The notes beneath the pieces were generated by a model. That model searched no databases. It was not told the origin of the DNA and saw only the letters and a list, made by a program, of their open reading frames with translations. A DNA stretch of 64,000 nucleotides, taken from Adineta ricciae. Its lineage: Eukaryota; Rotifera; Eurotatoria; Adinetida; Adinetidae. The stretch is from NCBI GenBank assembly GCA_905250025.1, contig CAJNOJ010000063.1, positions 265,210 through 329,209 on the forward strand, written 5' to 3'. How positions within the stretch are numbered: position 1 is the stretch's first letter; each line of letters opens with the position of its first letter. Below are positions 11,544 through 21,701 of this stretch, in pieces. Position numbers and translations under genes: made by a program.

Positions 11544-14500
11544 ATGGCAAAACACGAACAAATCAACAGCAACATTCCACTGGATTTTGATTTTGATGAT
11601 TCCAAGAAACAAGGAACACGGTATTGTTAATAAAGATTTTCTTTCGTTAAAAAACCATTTACTCAGTTGGTCAATACACAAGAGAAAAATATCTCTTTCA
11701 GTTTTCAGAATAAATTTCCCTCTTGATCGTTTGAGGATTCTCTTTTAATTTATCAACAAGTCGAAAAAATCAGATGAACAAGTAAAATATTGAAAATGAA
11801 AAGTTTCTTCATCCCGCTTCTTCGATTATTCTTCCTGCCATCTTTTGCTTGTGGACCTTTTAATTATTACAGACGTTAGATGAGTGCATCGTTCTTTCCT
11901 TCTTTTTCTTTGTAAAACGTTCCTTTCTCTATGATTACTATTATTCCGTGTCTCGTCTAATACAAAGAAGAGAAATCTTTAAGCACAAAAGAAGGAAGAC
12001 GAAGAAAAAAAGAACGTTTGTAAGAGTTACAAATAGGAGAAGAATGCATTCAACGTCAAGTTGATATGAAAAATAAGGATAAAGAAGACAAAGATGCACG
12101 ATGGAAGCGGCTCTATATATTGACGAACATAGAGAAAGTGTGCATGTGATTAATTCGCGTTGGAGCTCATCTGATTTAATGAGAAGAAGTCAGAATTAAA
12201 TGTCTATATGAAACCGTAAGTAAAAATCACGTGCGAAAATTGAATTATTGATGAAAAAGGCGTTATTTATCTAGATAAAATGACATTAATCGAATGACAT
12301 TAAATAGAGATAATCATCAAAGTTTGCTTTTTCATTTAATTGAAAGTTGAGTTATTAAAGAAAAGAAAATTATATGTTAATTTACCAGGGAAATATATGA
12401 TTTCATCTGTAATCTTCTATTCTTTTTATTTATTGATAATTTTCCCCCTGACGTCATTGTTTTTGTTCGCAAAAAAATGTAAAAGAAAACCTTCTCTTTT
12501 CCCTTTTCTTCTTCAGTTATCTTTGATGTCAAAAATTATCATTAGGAGATTCTTTGTCAAGAATGTCTTTTCAATTTATTCGTCTAGCTGGACTAAAAGA
12601 AATATTCCAGATGAAGAATTGATTCTCATCTGAAGGTCGACTATTTCTCTTCACTATCGACAGATGGATGATAGTTTGTCTTCTATTTTCCCTATTGATT
12701 ATTATTACATATTCGCAACATTTCTTTTCTCGTATATAGATAGAGAGAGAGAGAAACAGATAGAATGATATTCGCCTACTTAGATAATAGAATTTGGTTT
12801 TGCTATTAGGGAAAAATGTGTAATGTAACATCGATGTGAGTCGAATCTCAAGGTTGTTTCATATTTCATATTTTCTTTTCTTTATTTAGTGTATTTAAAA
12901 AAAGTAGTCCAAACTCAAAGGTATTTACTCTGTTCAATTTTCTTTCTTGGTAATTGATTTGTGTATTGCTTTGAATAGATTACATGTTATCTCGGGAAAA
13001 GAGATTTCATCGATTATATGGATCATATTGATCCAATCGGTATGGAAAAATAATTTGTTCTGGAAATGAAATTAATCGATTTTGATTTAGATGGAGTTGT
13101 TCTAGTCGATCCTGAATATGTTAAAGATCGCAAAGTCTATGCATCAGTATTAGCAGGTAAATTCTCTTATTAATCATTCTGTTTTACTTATGAACGTTTC
13201 TTTTCTAGCGTTTCGATACGGTCGAGAAGATCTTGATGTTCTTGGTTTAACATTTCGAAAAGATTTATTTTGTTCAACTCAACAGATTTATCCTCCTATC
13301 GACGATCAAAAGAAGTCTCTAACACATTTACAGCAACGTCTATTACGAAAATTAGGGTCCAATGCGTATCCATTCTATTTCGAAGTAAATTTCATCGAAG
13401 CAAAGTTCTTTTAAACGAACATTTTCGTTAGATTCCTCCACATGCACCCGCTTCTGTAACATTACAACCAGCTGCAAGTGATACAGGAAAACCTTGCGGC
13501 GTTGACTACGAATTAAAGACCTACGTTGCTGAAGCAAATGACGATAAATCGCATAAACGAAGTTCCGTTCGATTAGCAATTAGAAAACTAACCTACGCGC
13601 CTGAAATTCCTGCGCCACAGCCAGTTATCGAAGCACATAAAGAATTTATGATGTCACCAGCACCTCTACATTTAGAATGCACGTTAGACAAAGAGGTTCG
13701 AAGACAGAAGAAAACGATCTTTATATGTCAAAATTCTATTTAGATGTACTATCATGGTGAAAGCATCAATGTTAATGTTGTTGTGACGAATAATTCAAAT
13801 AAAACTTTACGAAAGATTCGTATTGCAGGTAANGCGCCACAGCCAGTTATCGAAGCACATAAAGAATTTATGATGTCACCAGCACCTCTACATTTAGAAT
13901 GCACGTTAGACAAAGAGGTTCGAAGACAGAAGAAAACGATCTTTATATGTCAAATTTCTATTAAGATGTACTATCATGGTGAAAACATCAATGTTAATGT
14001 CGTTGTGACGAATAATTCAAACAAAACTTTACGAAAGATTCGTATTGCAGGTAAATATTTTTGGTTTTTCGAATTGATTTCTTTTTTGAAATGTTATGAA
14101 GAAATTTTTTGAGAGAAGAAAGATTTTTGTCATAATACATTGTTTATATCTACTCAGTTGTACAAAATGCAGAAATCTGTCTGTACTCATCAACACAGTA
14201 CAGATGTGATGTCGCCGCACTCGAATCGAGGTAATTTTATCTGAAATATTCGTTGTTTTGTTGTACTTAACAATCGCTTCTGTTAATCGAATTCTTCGGT
14301 TTGTCCTTCAATGTTGTCATGCTTTAAATGTTGTGTTCTAGTGAAACAATTTGCTGAAATATGTTTATTTACAAATGCACATTACAAATGTACAGTTGCT
14401 GACCTAGAAAGCGAGTATGAACTTTGATAAAACATTTGTTTTCTTCGTGTTGACATGTTCGAAAAGCAAAGTTGAGATTCAATGAGTTTTGTTTTGAATT

Positions 14501-15151
14501 TTAGTGAAGGATTTCCAGTTACACCATGTTCAACATTAACCAAAGTTTATTCACTGACGCCACTGTTGGCGAATAATAAAGATAAACGAGGTTTAGCCTT
14601 GGATGGCAAATTAAAACATGAAGATACGAATTTAGCGTCGTCGACTATGTAAGATTTGCATTTTGAAACAAAAAAGAAACGAATAACAAAATCGGATTTC
14701 GATTTGATTTAGAATGGGAAGTAACACTCAGAAGGAAAATCTCGGTATTGTTGTTCAATACAAAGTCAAAGTGAAAATTGTTGTTTCAATGGGAGGGTAA
14801 ACGATTCAATTTAATGAACAATAGGTTGTAAAAATATTTTCATCAAATAGAGATTTATCTGTTGAATTGCCATTTACGTTAACTCATCCCAAACCGCCCC
14901 CAACACCCTCACCATCTCGACAATTCGATCAACAATGTAGGGATGGGAATCAAGCTAACGATATTCCTATTGATCATAATTTGATTCAACTTGATGCAAA
15001 GTTCGATGAAATGTTTGGCAAAGAAAACGAATTCATTGATATGTTTTTGTTTAGTTTTGATGGAAATGGCCATGATGATGATTTTATTTTTGAAGAATTT
15101 GCTCGAATACGTCTTAAAGGTCATGAAGATCCGGATGAAACTGAAACTTAA
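11544..15151 (+). CDS. beta-arrestin
   Basis: Exons: 11544-11620, 12890-12920, 12979-13039, 13091-13156, 13209-13384, 13432-13695, 13744-13828 (or its repeat 13966-14050), one of 14158-14230 / 14342-14414, 14505-14648, 14713-14796, 14851-15151; 453 aa. Arrestins bind phosphorylated GPCRs, uncouple G proteins and couple receptors to endocytosis. Hallmarks: [78 protein letters not shown] and [15 protein letters not shown]. The tail has a clathrin box (LIQLD) and the AP-2 beta-adaptin motif [16 protein letters not shown], so it is a non-visual arrestin. An alternative 8-nt coding first exon (12208-12215, MKP) has the same phase. An N at 13833 sits inside a duplicated stretch. Confidence 0.95.
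13612..14051 (+). repeat. direct repeat of about 220 bp across a single N inside arrestin (assembly joint)
   Basis: Bases 13612-13832 (end of exon 6, intron, exon 7) are repeated at 13834-14051 after one N at 13833. The copies differ at only a few sites (acceptor ctatttag versus ctattaag, GAAAGC versus GAAAAC, GTTGTT versus GTCGTT). Only one copy fits a normal arrestin. The repeat is best read as two overlapping allelic contigs joined without collapsing the overlap. Confidence 0.8.
14158..14414 (+). other. tandem pair of mutually exclusive arrestin exons
   Basis: Exon 8a (14158-14230) and exon 8b (14342-14414) are both exactly 73 nt. Both start in phase 1 after the same upstream codon, both end with two bases of a codon, and each has its own acceptor (tactcag, gttctag) and donor (gtaatt, gtatga). 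They encode alternative versions of one arrestin strand: [19 protein letters not shown] and [19 protein letters not shown]. Joining both would shift the frame, so only one can be used per mRNA. 8b is closer to the vertebrate segment VRQYADICLF. Confidence 0.85.
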
Positions 15152-15321
15152 ACCATTGATTGAACTCTCTCATGTCTATTAAATACAATGACGTGATCTT
15201 TAATTCTTGATTATTGTTTTTTTTTCTCGTCTTTGTATATAAATAGTGTTGTTTAAATGTATCTTTCATCGTCAGTATTAAGAAAAGAAAAGGGAAACAT
15301 GAGGCGAAGCAAAACAAACAA

Positions 15322-15731
15322 TTATATTAAGATACAATTATGAACTGAATCATTACTTCTAAGATATCCTCCTACAACAGTTTGATTTGGTTGATGAGTT
15401 GGTGTTGTCGTCATATGGTATGGGTAATGTATTGGTGTTATTGAATGATAAGATGGATGCATTGGTGGTATGATATGATTTGAGTGTGAAATCGTTGGAT
15501 GAACATAAACAGGTGTCATAACTGGTGGATATACTGGACTGGATGGAGTGATTGACATGTCACTATCACCGGGAAGAGCGAAACTGACGGCATTAGCAGT
15601 CGGTAAAAGTTGTCCATGTAGATAGACACGATGATTATCTTTTGCATGGTCAAAATCAATAATCTTAAAAAAGAACGGATCAGCGTCAGGAACTAAATGG
15701 CCCATGTAAAAGACTCGATGCATATCTTTTA
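15322..15731 (-). CDS. DKNYY-repeat protein, copy 1 (5' part missing)
   Basis: Minus-strand exon with an apparent acceptor (tttctatag) at its 5' side and stop at 15322-15324. It encodes two DKNYY-type repeats: KDMHRVFYMGHLVPDADPF and AKDNHRVYLHGQLLPTANA. DKNYY repeats (Pfam DKNYY family) are known mainly from bacteria and their function is unknown. A His/Pro/Tyr/Thr-rich tail follows (PPMHPSYHSITPIHYPYH). The upstream exon seen in the second copy is absent here, so a start codon in this copy would be the in-frame ATG at 15762 (MIKKNVLF...) reading through the old acceptor. It is convergent with arrestin: the two stop codons are about 170 nt apart. Confidence 0.6.
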
Positions 15732-15975
15732 CTATAGAAAAAAGGACGTTCTTTTTTATCATAACTCACATAATGTTTAAGTATGTTCTTTATTTTCGAT
15801 GGTCTGTAAGATATATTTGATGGTTTTCAAAAGAATTTGTTAGCGGGATGGTAGTAGTAGGTAAACAGTGTTAACCATTCATCTGTACAACTCTGCCATC
15901 TGTCGACTGCTAATCAGTTAGAATGAACTTATTATCTGCTTTTCTTCTGCCTTCAAGAAAAATAGAAGATTCATT

Positions 15976-16150
15976 CCCAGGTCGATCATTCCGGCGACTG
16001 GATCCGTTGAAATCTGAGTCGGTTCCGGTACAGCTCTTCTCGATTCCGGCAGGTTCCTTGCCACCGGATTCCAGCCGGAATCCGGCGGCAAGGAAATAGT
16101 CGAAAAACGAACCTAACCGGCCGGAATCGACCGTGCCATAATAACCTGGG
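15976..16150. mobile_element. short terminal-inverted-repeat element, copy 1 (MITE-like, 175 bp)
   Basis: Bounded by CCCAGGT and ACCTGGG (7-bp inverted termini) and flanked by TT on both sides, consistent with a 2-bp target duplication. The interior is GC-rich with repeated CCGG/CCGGAA motifs, unlike its AT-rich surroundings. A close relative, colinear at both ends, lies at 55613-55802. There is no coding capacity, so it would need a transposase in trans. Confidence 0.8.
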
Positions 16151-16184
16151 TTGTTGCTTGCTGTATGTACATTCATATCTGAAG

Positions 16185-16808
16185 ATGGAAGCATTTAATT
16201 TATTCAAAGAACGTTTAAATCAACTTAAATCACCAACATTTATTGACAAAAATGAGTGCATTGACAAAATCGAAGAGCTGGTATTTCAATTATGTTTATC
16301 CAACGACGTTAAATTAAATGATCCCAGGTCAACAAATCCGATGCTGGATCCGATCGGATCCGAGACCGTCAGACTCCGAAGCGATTCCGTCACCAGGGTT
16401 TCATTGGATCCGTCGAATTCTTGTAGGATCTAATAAAATCCTATATCGGATCCGATGGGATTATTCAACCTGGGATGTCATCAAATCGAAGCCATTAGAA
16501 AACACAACAGAATTATATGTAATAGAAAGATATTTTACTTCTTCAATAAATACTCAAATATGAATCAAAGTAATTGACTTTTTCGAAAAAGAATTTCTAT
16601 GGAACAAAGTATTTTAGATGACTCACGGAAAGTGGCTAATCAATTGATTCAACAACTTCAAATGAGCTGGTGTGATTTATATAATACGTAAGAGCTTATT
16701 CGCAATACCATGGATGTGCCATCTTTAAATCTGGTAAAGAACGATGCTTTTAATATTATTGGAAAAATCTATGAGAATGAGTTTTTAAAAGACATTAAAG
16801 CGCAATAA
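16185..16808 (+). pseudogene. unrecognised ORF interrupted by a TIR element and stop codons
   Basis: An ATG at 16185 opens a frame (MEAFNLFKERLNQLK...) that runs to AAATTAAATGAT, where a 152-bp element is inserted. Ignoring the element and one copy of its AT duplication, the frame continues (VIKSKPLENTTELYVIERYF) to TGA at about 16561. Further open pieces follow (MEQSILDDSRKVANQLIQQL, and after a TAA, ELIRNTMDVPSLNLVKND), ending at 16806-16808. The protein family is not recognised. The insertion and stops argue that the gene is dead in this copy. Confidence 0.5.
16323..16474. mobile_element. short terminal-inverted-repeat element, copy 2 (152 bp)
   Basis: Same termini as the element at 15976 (CCCAGGT...ACCTGGG) but a different interior, rich in GGATCCG-type repeats. 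It is flanked by AT on both sides. Removing the element and one AT restores an open reading frame across the site, which supports a 2-bp target duplication and insertion into a former exon. Confidence 0.8.
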
Positions 16809-17347
16809 CCGATGTTATTTATATGAAAACTTTTTATCTTTAATAAACTATTGATATTTATTTCTAAATCGTTTAAAAGTAAGAGGATAAAACATTTAGA
16901 TTTAGAGACGATGTGGACGAATTTTGTTTACAAGTTATAATATGCTCTTCTTGGTTTAGAGAAATAACTTCTGAAAGATATTGACGCTTTTTTAATTTAA
17001 GTAAATATTACAATATTCTATTAAAATTAGAATATTGCTTTTCTTTAGGATCAGAATCGATTCCGTGATCATTTCAATCTTATTCGAAAATTAATTGAGT
17101 TGATTTTTAAAAAACTTCTCAACTATTCAAATCAATGTTCATGTAATATTCAATAAAAATAAAGGAAAAGAATTTATAGCAATCAGTCAAATTTATTTTT
17201 TTTATCATGAATCGTAATGCAATGAAATCACTAATGTTATAGATTAGATGCGCTCGAAATGAACACAGAAAAAAAGAGGCGCTAAAATTAATCTTTTGAC
17301 TTGATCTTGAAAATAAAACGAAAGAGCCATCTAAATACAGCGGCTCT

Positions 17348-17801
17348 GATCCAGAATATGTCAAAGATCCTAAAGTCTATGCATCAGTATTAGCAGGTAA
17401 GGAACATCTTTAATCATATTCTACTAAGTCATGAAATTTTTCAAGCATTCGATGTGGTCGAGAAGATCTTGATATTCTCGGTTTAACATTCCGCAAAGAT
17501 CTATTTTGTTCAACTCGACAAATCTATTCTCCCATTGACGATCAAAAGAAATCATTAACACATCCCAAACCACCTACAAATCCATTACTATCTCGACAAT
17601 TTGATCATTAAACAACGGATGTTTCGATCGAATATAATTTGATTCAACTTGATGCAAAGTTTGTCCCAAGATTATTTTGTTAAATGATGAAAGAAACATA
17701 TTTTGCAAACTTTTTTGTTTAGTTTTGATAGAAATGGTCATGATGATGATTTTATTTTTGAAGAATTTGCTCGAATACGTCTTAAAGAGCGTGCTAATTG
17801 A
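17348..17801 (+). pseudogene. internally deleted beta-arrestin copy
   Basis: It starts in the equivalent of arrestin exon 4 ([16 protein letters not shown]), keeps the intron donor, and continues into an exon 5 equivalent ([31 protein letters not shown]). At the ACACAT/CTCATCCC point it jumps directly into the last-exon sequence (HPKPPTNPLLSRQFD), skipping exons 6-11. A stop follows (TAA after RQFDH). The AP-2 motif region [15 protein letters not shown] is still readable downstream. The start of the exon 5 equivalent is also damaged. It cannot make a functional arrestin. Confidence 0.8.
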
Positions 17802-17855
17802 TCAATCGATTAATCTTCTTTCTACGAAAATAGACTGACCATGATCTTTTTGATT

Positions 17856-18380
17856 CTTAATTATTGTTTTTTTTCTCGTCTTTGTATATAAATAGTGTTG
17901 TTTAAATGTATCTTTCATCGTCAGTATTAAGAAAAGAAAAGGGAAACATGAGGCGAAGCAAAACAAACAATTATATTAAGATACAATTATGAACTGAATC
18001 ATTACTTCTAAGATATCCTCCTACAACAGTTTGATTTGGTTGATGAGTTGGTGTTGTCGTCATATGGTATGGGTAATGTATTGGTGTTATTGAATGATAA
18101 GATGGATGCATTGGTGGTATGATATGATTTGAGTGTGAAATCGTTGGATGAACATAAACAGGTGTCATAACTGGTGGATATACTGGACTGGATGGAGTGA
18201 TTGACATGTCACTATCACCGGGAAGAGCGAAACTGACGGCATTAGCAGTCGGTAAAAGTTGTCCATGTAGATAGACACGATGATTATCTTTTGCATGGTC
18301 AAAATCAATAATCTTAAAAAAGAACGGATCAGCGTCAGGAACTAAATGGCCCATGTAAAAGACTCAATGCGTATCTTTTG
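17856..18380 (+). repeat. second copy of the DKNYY exon segment (nearly identical to 15206-15731)
   Basis: About 520 bp, from the T-rich stretch before CTCGTCTTTG through the DKNYY exon, match 15206-15731 almost base for base. Similarity drops sharply at the exon's 5' border and weakens in the neighbouring arrestin part. Together with the arrestin pseudogene it shows an old duplication of an arrestin-tail/DKNYY block about 2.65 kb apart. Confidence 0.85.
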
Positions 18381-18611
18381 CTGCAAGAAAGAAAAGAGGA
18401 ACGTTTTGTTTTTTAGTAAATAGTATATTATTTCTAGTGAGATCATACCCCATCCTTCGCCTAAGTCTTGGAAAGTAATAAAATCTGCTTCTGGTAACAA
18501 CATATTTCCGTAAAAAATATGAAAATTTTGCTTCGTATAGGCAGGTACAGGTGAATACATTAGTTTTTCTTCATTAAGAAAATAAATAAATGAACTTTGT
18601 GCGCGCGTCAT
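17971..18611 (-). pseudogene. DKNYY-repeat protein, copy 2, with a nonsense codon
   Basis: Two exons (18449-18611 and 17971-18380) separated by a clean GT/AG intron. Exon 1 starts at ATG 18611 and contains a DKNYY unit, YTKQNFHIFYGNMLLPEADF. Exon 2 continues with the same two repeats and His/Pro-rich tail as copy 1. Directly after the splice the frame reads WAKDTH then TGA, where copy 1 has CGA (Arg), so translation stops early. The upstream exon shows what copy 1 has lost. Confidence 0.7.
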
Positions 18612-19109
18612 TTGGTTGGATTCAGTAAATTTGACATTGTATTCAATTATTTCCTCGTGTCACATTGAAACGAAAACGAGCTAATACGGCAGTCATTACA
18701 GATACAGAAAACGAGTAGTGTAGAAATCGTCAAGCCGATTCAAATAGTGAAGGTGTCAACATAATTTCTCACCCATTTTCGCTCAGTTTGAATAGATTCG
18801 ATATCATACTCGGCAATTATTTTAATAAATAGGCATCATGTTTCGATTAAATCAAGTTATAGTACAACACGTATAGGAAGCGCCCTTTTGTCGTATTTTT
18901 ATGTTCATTCTTTACGACGACATTTAGGTGATATTTTAATAATTATAGTGGAAAAATTCTTGGAATAGAACGTAGATGTGGGTGAACAGTGTGGATGTCT
19001 GAGCTGTCTTACTCTGTTCTCTTTTGACTATTAATCTTATTATCATAAACTAAAAATCTACTTTTCTCTCTTGTGATTTTGTTTGATTTGTATTTCTATT
19101 GTCTTTTAG

Positions 19110-19736
19110 GTTTATGAAAACAAAAAATGCAAGAAGATATAATGAATTTAAGAGGAAACATTCTGGTATCATCGATATATATACATCCTCGATTCATATT
19201 GATTTAATTGAAAAAGTTGAGCAAACTATGTTTCCATTGTTTGTTTTATTCCATACGAAACTAAACGCTGTTCGCGAAGAATTACATGGAAAAAGCAACA
19301 AACTACATGTGATAAATAATGAATTAGTAAAAACTCTACAACAAGTTCATCATTTGAAAAGAAACTCGTTTATAGCTAAGTAATCAAATGTTTCAATTTG
19401 TCAATAGAAGCATTAACTAATATTGTTGCACGGTCAATAATCGAATTATTTAGTTGTCAAGAAACACGCCTGATAAATACATCAATTGATAGTTTGATAG
19501 GCGAATTCTGCAAAGAAAAACAAGTTTTGGTAAGAATGCATTTGAAGAGAACTTTCGTGAACATTCTTCTTTTCGTAGTGTCAAGATACGTCAATATCAG
19601 AAATAATAAATGCAATGAAAACAAGATCATTTTGGCGTTGGATTACTCCCGAACAACAAAAAGATGCTGAGCTTATTCAAAAATGGGATCGACATGGACA
19701 TTTAAGAAAAATTATATATGTACCAAACATATATTA
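19110..19736 (+). CDS. unrecognised multi-exon gene fragment
   Basis: Three blocks look coding. 19110-19378 (after acceptor gtcttttag) gives FMKTKNARRYNEFKRKHSG...ELVKTLQQVHHLK. About 19408-19529 gives EALTNIVARSIIELFSCQE and ends at a gtaaga donor. 19579-19736 (after ttttcgtag) gives CQDTSISEIINAMKTRSF and then WRWITPEQQKDAELIQKW to a stop. Blocks 2 and 3 join in phase; blocks 1 and 2 do not join cleanly. No family was recognised and no start codon is secure. It may be a decaying gene or part of a larger one with the 16185 ORF. Confidence 0.35.
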
Positions 19737-20495
19737 AAGAGAATGTTGAAGTGATCGAAATTCATATGAGATTATAACCAAAGTCGCCTAATGTGTAGTA
19801 AGTTTTGTTTCATATGATTGCTTTTATTCTTTTGTATAATATTTGAATATCTTGATGAACAAAATCGAGGAACTGTCAAAAGCATTTCAGAAAATGAAAG
19901 CTAGTGACATACTTCAATCAAAAGAAAATTTCGAAATATTCTTTGTGCTTCGATGAAAGAAAGAATATATAAAATTTGACTTATATTAATTTCAATTTTG
20001 ACGCCGAATCATTGATTCGTCTACATGATACTGATTGAGATTGAACAGTTGGCGTGTTAAATATATCTAAGAAAAGGATAGTACAATAAATGTCTTATAT
20101 TAGAAATACTTGTTATAATCACAACACCAGAAAGAAACTCTTAGGTTCTGACATCAGTAACGGTGACTTAGATTTTTTTATACATATTTTCTTTGAACTT
20201 GATCGTCTCATCCAAGCTATCACAAAACATATTTTCAAGTACTATCATAACCTTGTAAAGTGCGACTGGAAGCGCTTCGTGTACACATTCGAAAAGCTAA
20301 TATGTATATATCGATAAGCATATATTTGTATCATGTGAATATGATTAACCAAAGAAGATCAGAAACTCTTTTGTATTCAAAAAAAATTTATTATTGTTGG
20401 TTTCCGACGATAAAATGAAAAAGCAGACATAGACAAAAACATGAACTAAGTTTAGAAGCAAAAAAAAAGAAACGAAAGATTTTCCCAAGATCAAA

Positions 20496-21077
20496 TTATT
20501 GTTCAGCGCCTGTTTCTTCTTCTGCATTTGCTTGATCTTCATCACGTTCATCAAGAATATCATCTAAATACATTTATTCCATTGATCNTTCTTCGTTACC
20601 TGAGTTCTTCAAGATAGAGTTCAGTTTGAACGTCAACATTTCTTCGATCATGTACAGGTTCAGGTGTTCTTGTACGAATCTGTTCTCGAGCTTTTCGTCT
20701 TGCTATCGCCCGTCGTTTCGCCTCTTGTTGACGTTGAACTTCAATCGGATCTGGTTGAGCATGCTATTTAAACAGAATAAAAAGTTCGAATTTTATTGTC
20801 AAATTACCAAGAAAATCACTCACAGCAGGAAGTGTATGAAGTGCATAAGTGTTTCCACGGATAACACGACGATCATACATGATATTTCCATAAATATTGC
20901 TTTCATCCCTGAAGTAAATATTGTCAAGACTCAAGTGAAACATATCAACGAAACATACTGCGAATCAACAGGTGCTTGCCGAAACTTTTGTCGTTGTCCT
21001 TGCAATTGTTGGACGGCTTTAGGCTGACTGGCAAATGTATATGTTGAATTAGGTGGTTTAACAAGTGTAGCGGCCAT
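20496..21077 (-). CDS. RSPH3: radial spoke head protein 3 (RSPH3), central exons lost at a gap
   Basis: RSPH3 is a structural and PKA-anchoring subunit of the radial spoke in motile cilia. Exons on the minus strand: 20959-21077 (MAATLVKPPNSTYTFASQP), 20824-20908 (NIYGNIMYDRRVIRGNTYAL), 20600-20763 (PDPIEVQRQQEAKRRAIARR, then RTRTPEPVHDRRNVDVQTEL and YLEEL). This is the characteristic RSPH3 N-terminal region. An intron then reaches a single N at 20588. The next exon, 20496-20563, encodes only an acidic C-terminus (DDILDERDEDQANAEEETG). The conserved middle of RSPH3 is missing, so the N most likely replaces a stretch of lost sequence. The start at 21077 is the first in-frame ATG. Confidence 0.85.
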
Positions 21078-21701
21078 ATTTCCTGCGAAGAATCGTGATT
21101 GATTATTCTCAAATCTGAATAAGTAATTCAAATATATTCACAACGAAACAAATCATGTCACTAAACAGCAATCAAAAAACAAAATCTTTTCTGTGAGTAT
21201 ATGTTTTATGCCCAACAACCATAGTTTACAAATGACAAGACATCATGGCTATCGTTGTTACAGCGAAGACTCCGCTTAGATATTTTCATTCGAATTTAGC
21301 AGATCAATATTCGTTGCAGAGTGATTCGTTCATGTAATGAATTATTCGAAAGACAAAACAAAAGATTTATCAATTTTTCAAAAGCGACATCTACTGATGC
21401 TCGGATGGCTTTAGCTGAGTAACTAAGCAACAAGTATATATTGATCTTTGCTAATAAAGATGCTTTATTTAACAAAATTATGGGTATTGTATCTGTTCAT
21501 CATAGAAGAAAAAGAAGAAAAGAAAATATTTCAAAATAGATAGAGAGAGAGAGAAATTCTTAATGAAATGTATGTATAGAATAGATTTGAAATGAATACA
21601 CAATATATATATATAAACAAAAACTAACTGGAGGCGATTTACAAAAAATACAAACACAAGCAATCGGGTATATTGAAAAGAACAAAAGAAAGAAGAAAAT
21701 T

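Noticed and set aside
13744-14112. Internally duplicated arrestin frame spanning the N
   Set aside because: The duplication is an assembly overlap at a single N; a tandem exon repeat would not coincide with it.
15910-16207. Minus-strand frames over the first element
   Set aside because: Non-coding mobile element sequence without codon structure or splice signals.
20626-21027. 133-codon plus-strand frame
   Set aside because: It runs antisense across RSPH3 exons and an intron; the minus-strand reading has clear homology and splice sites.
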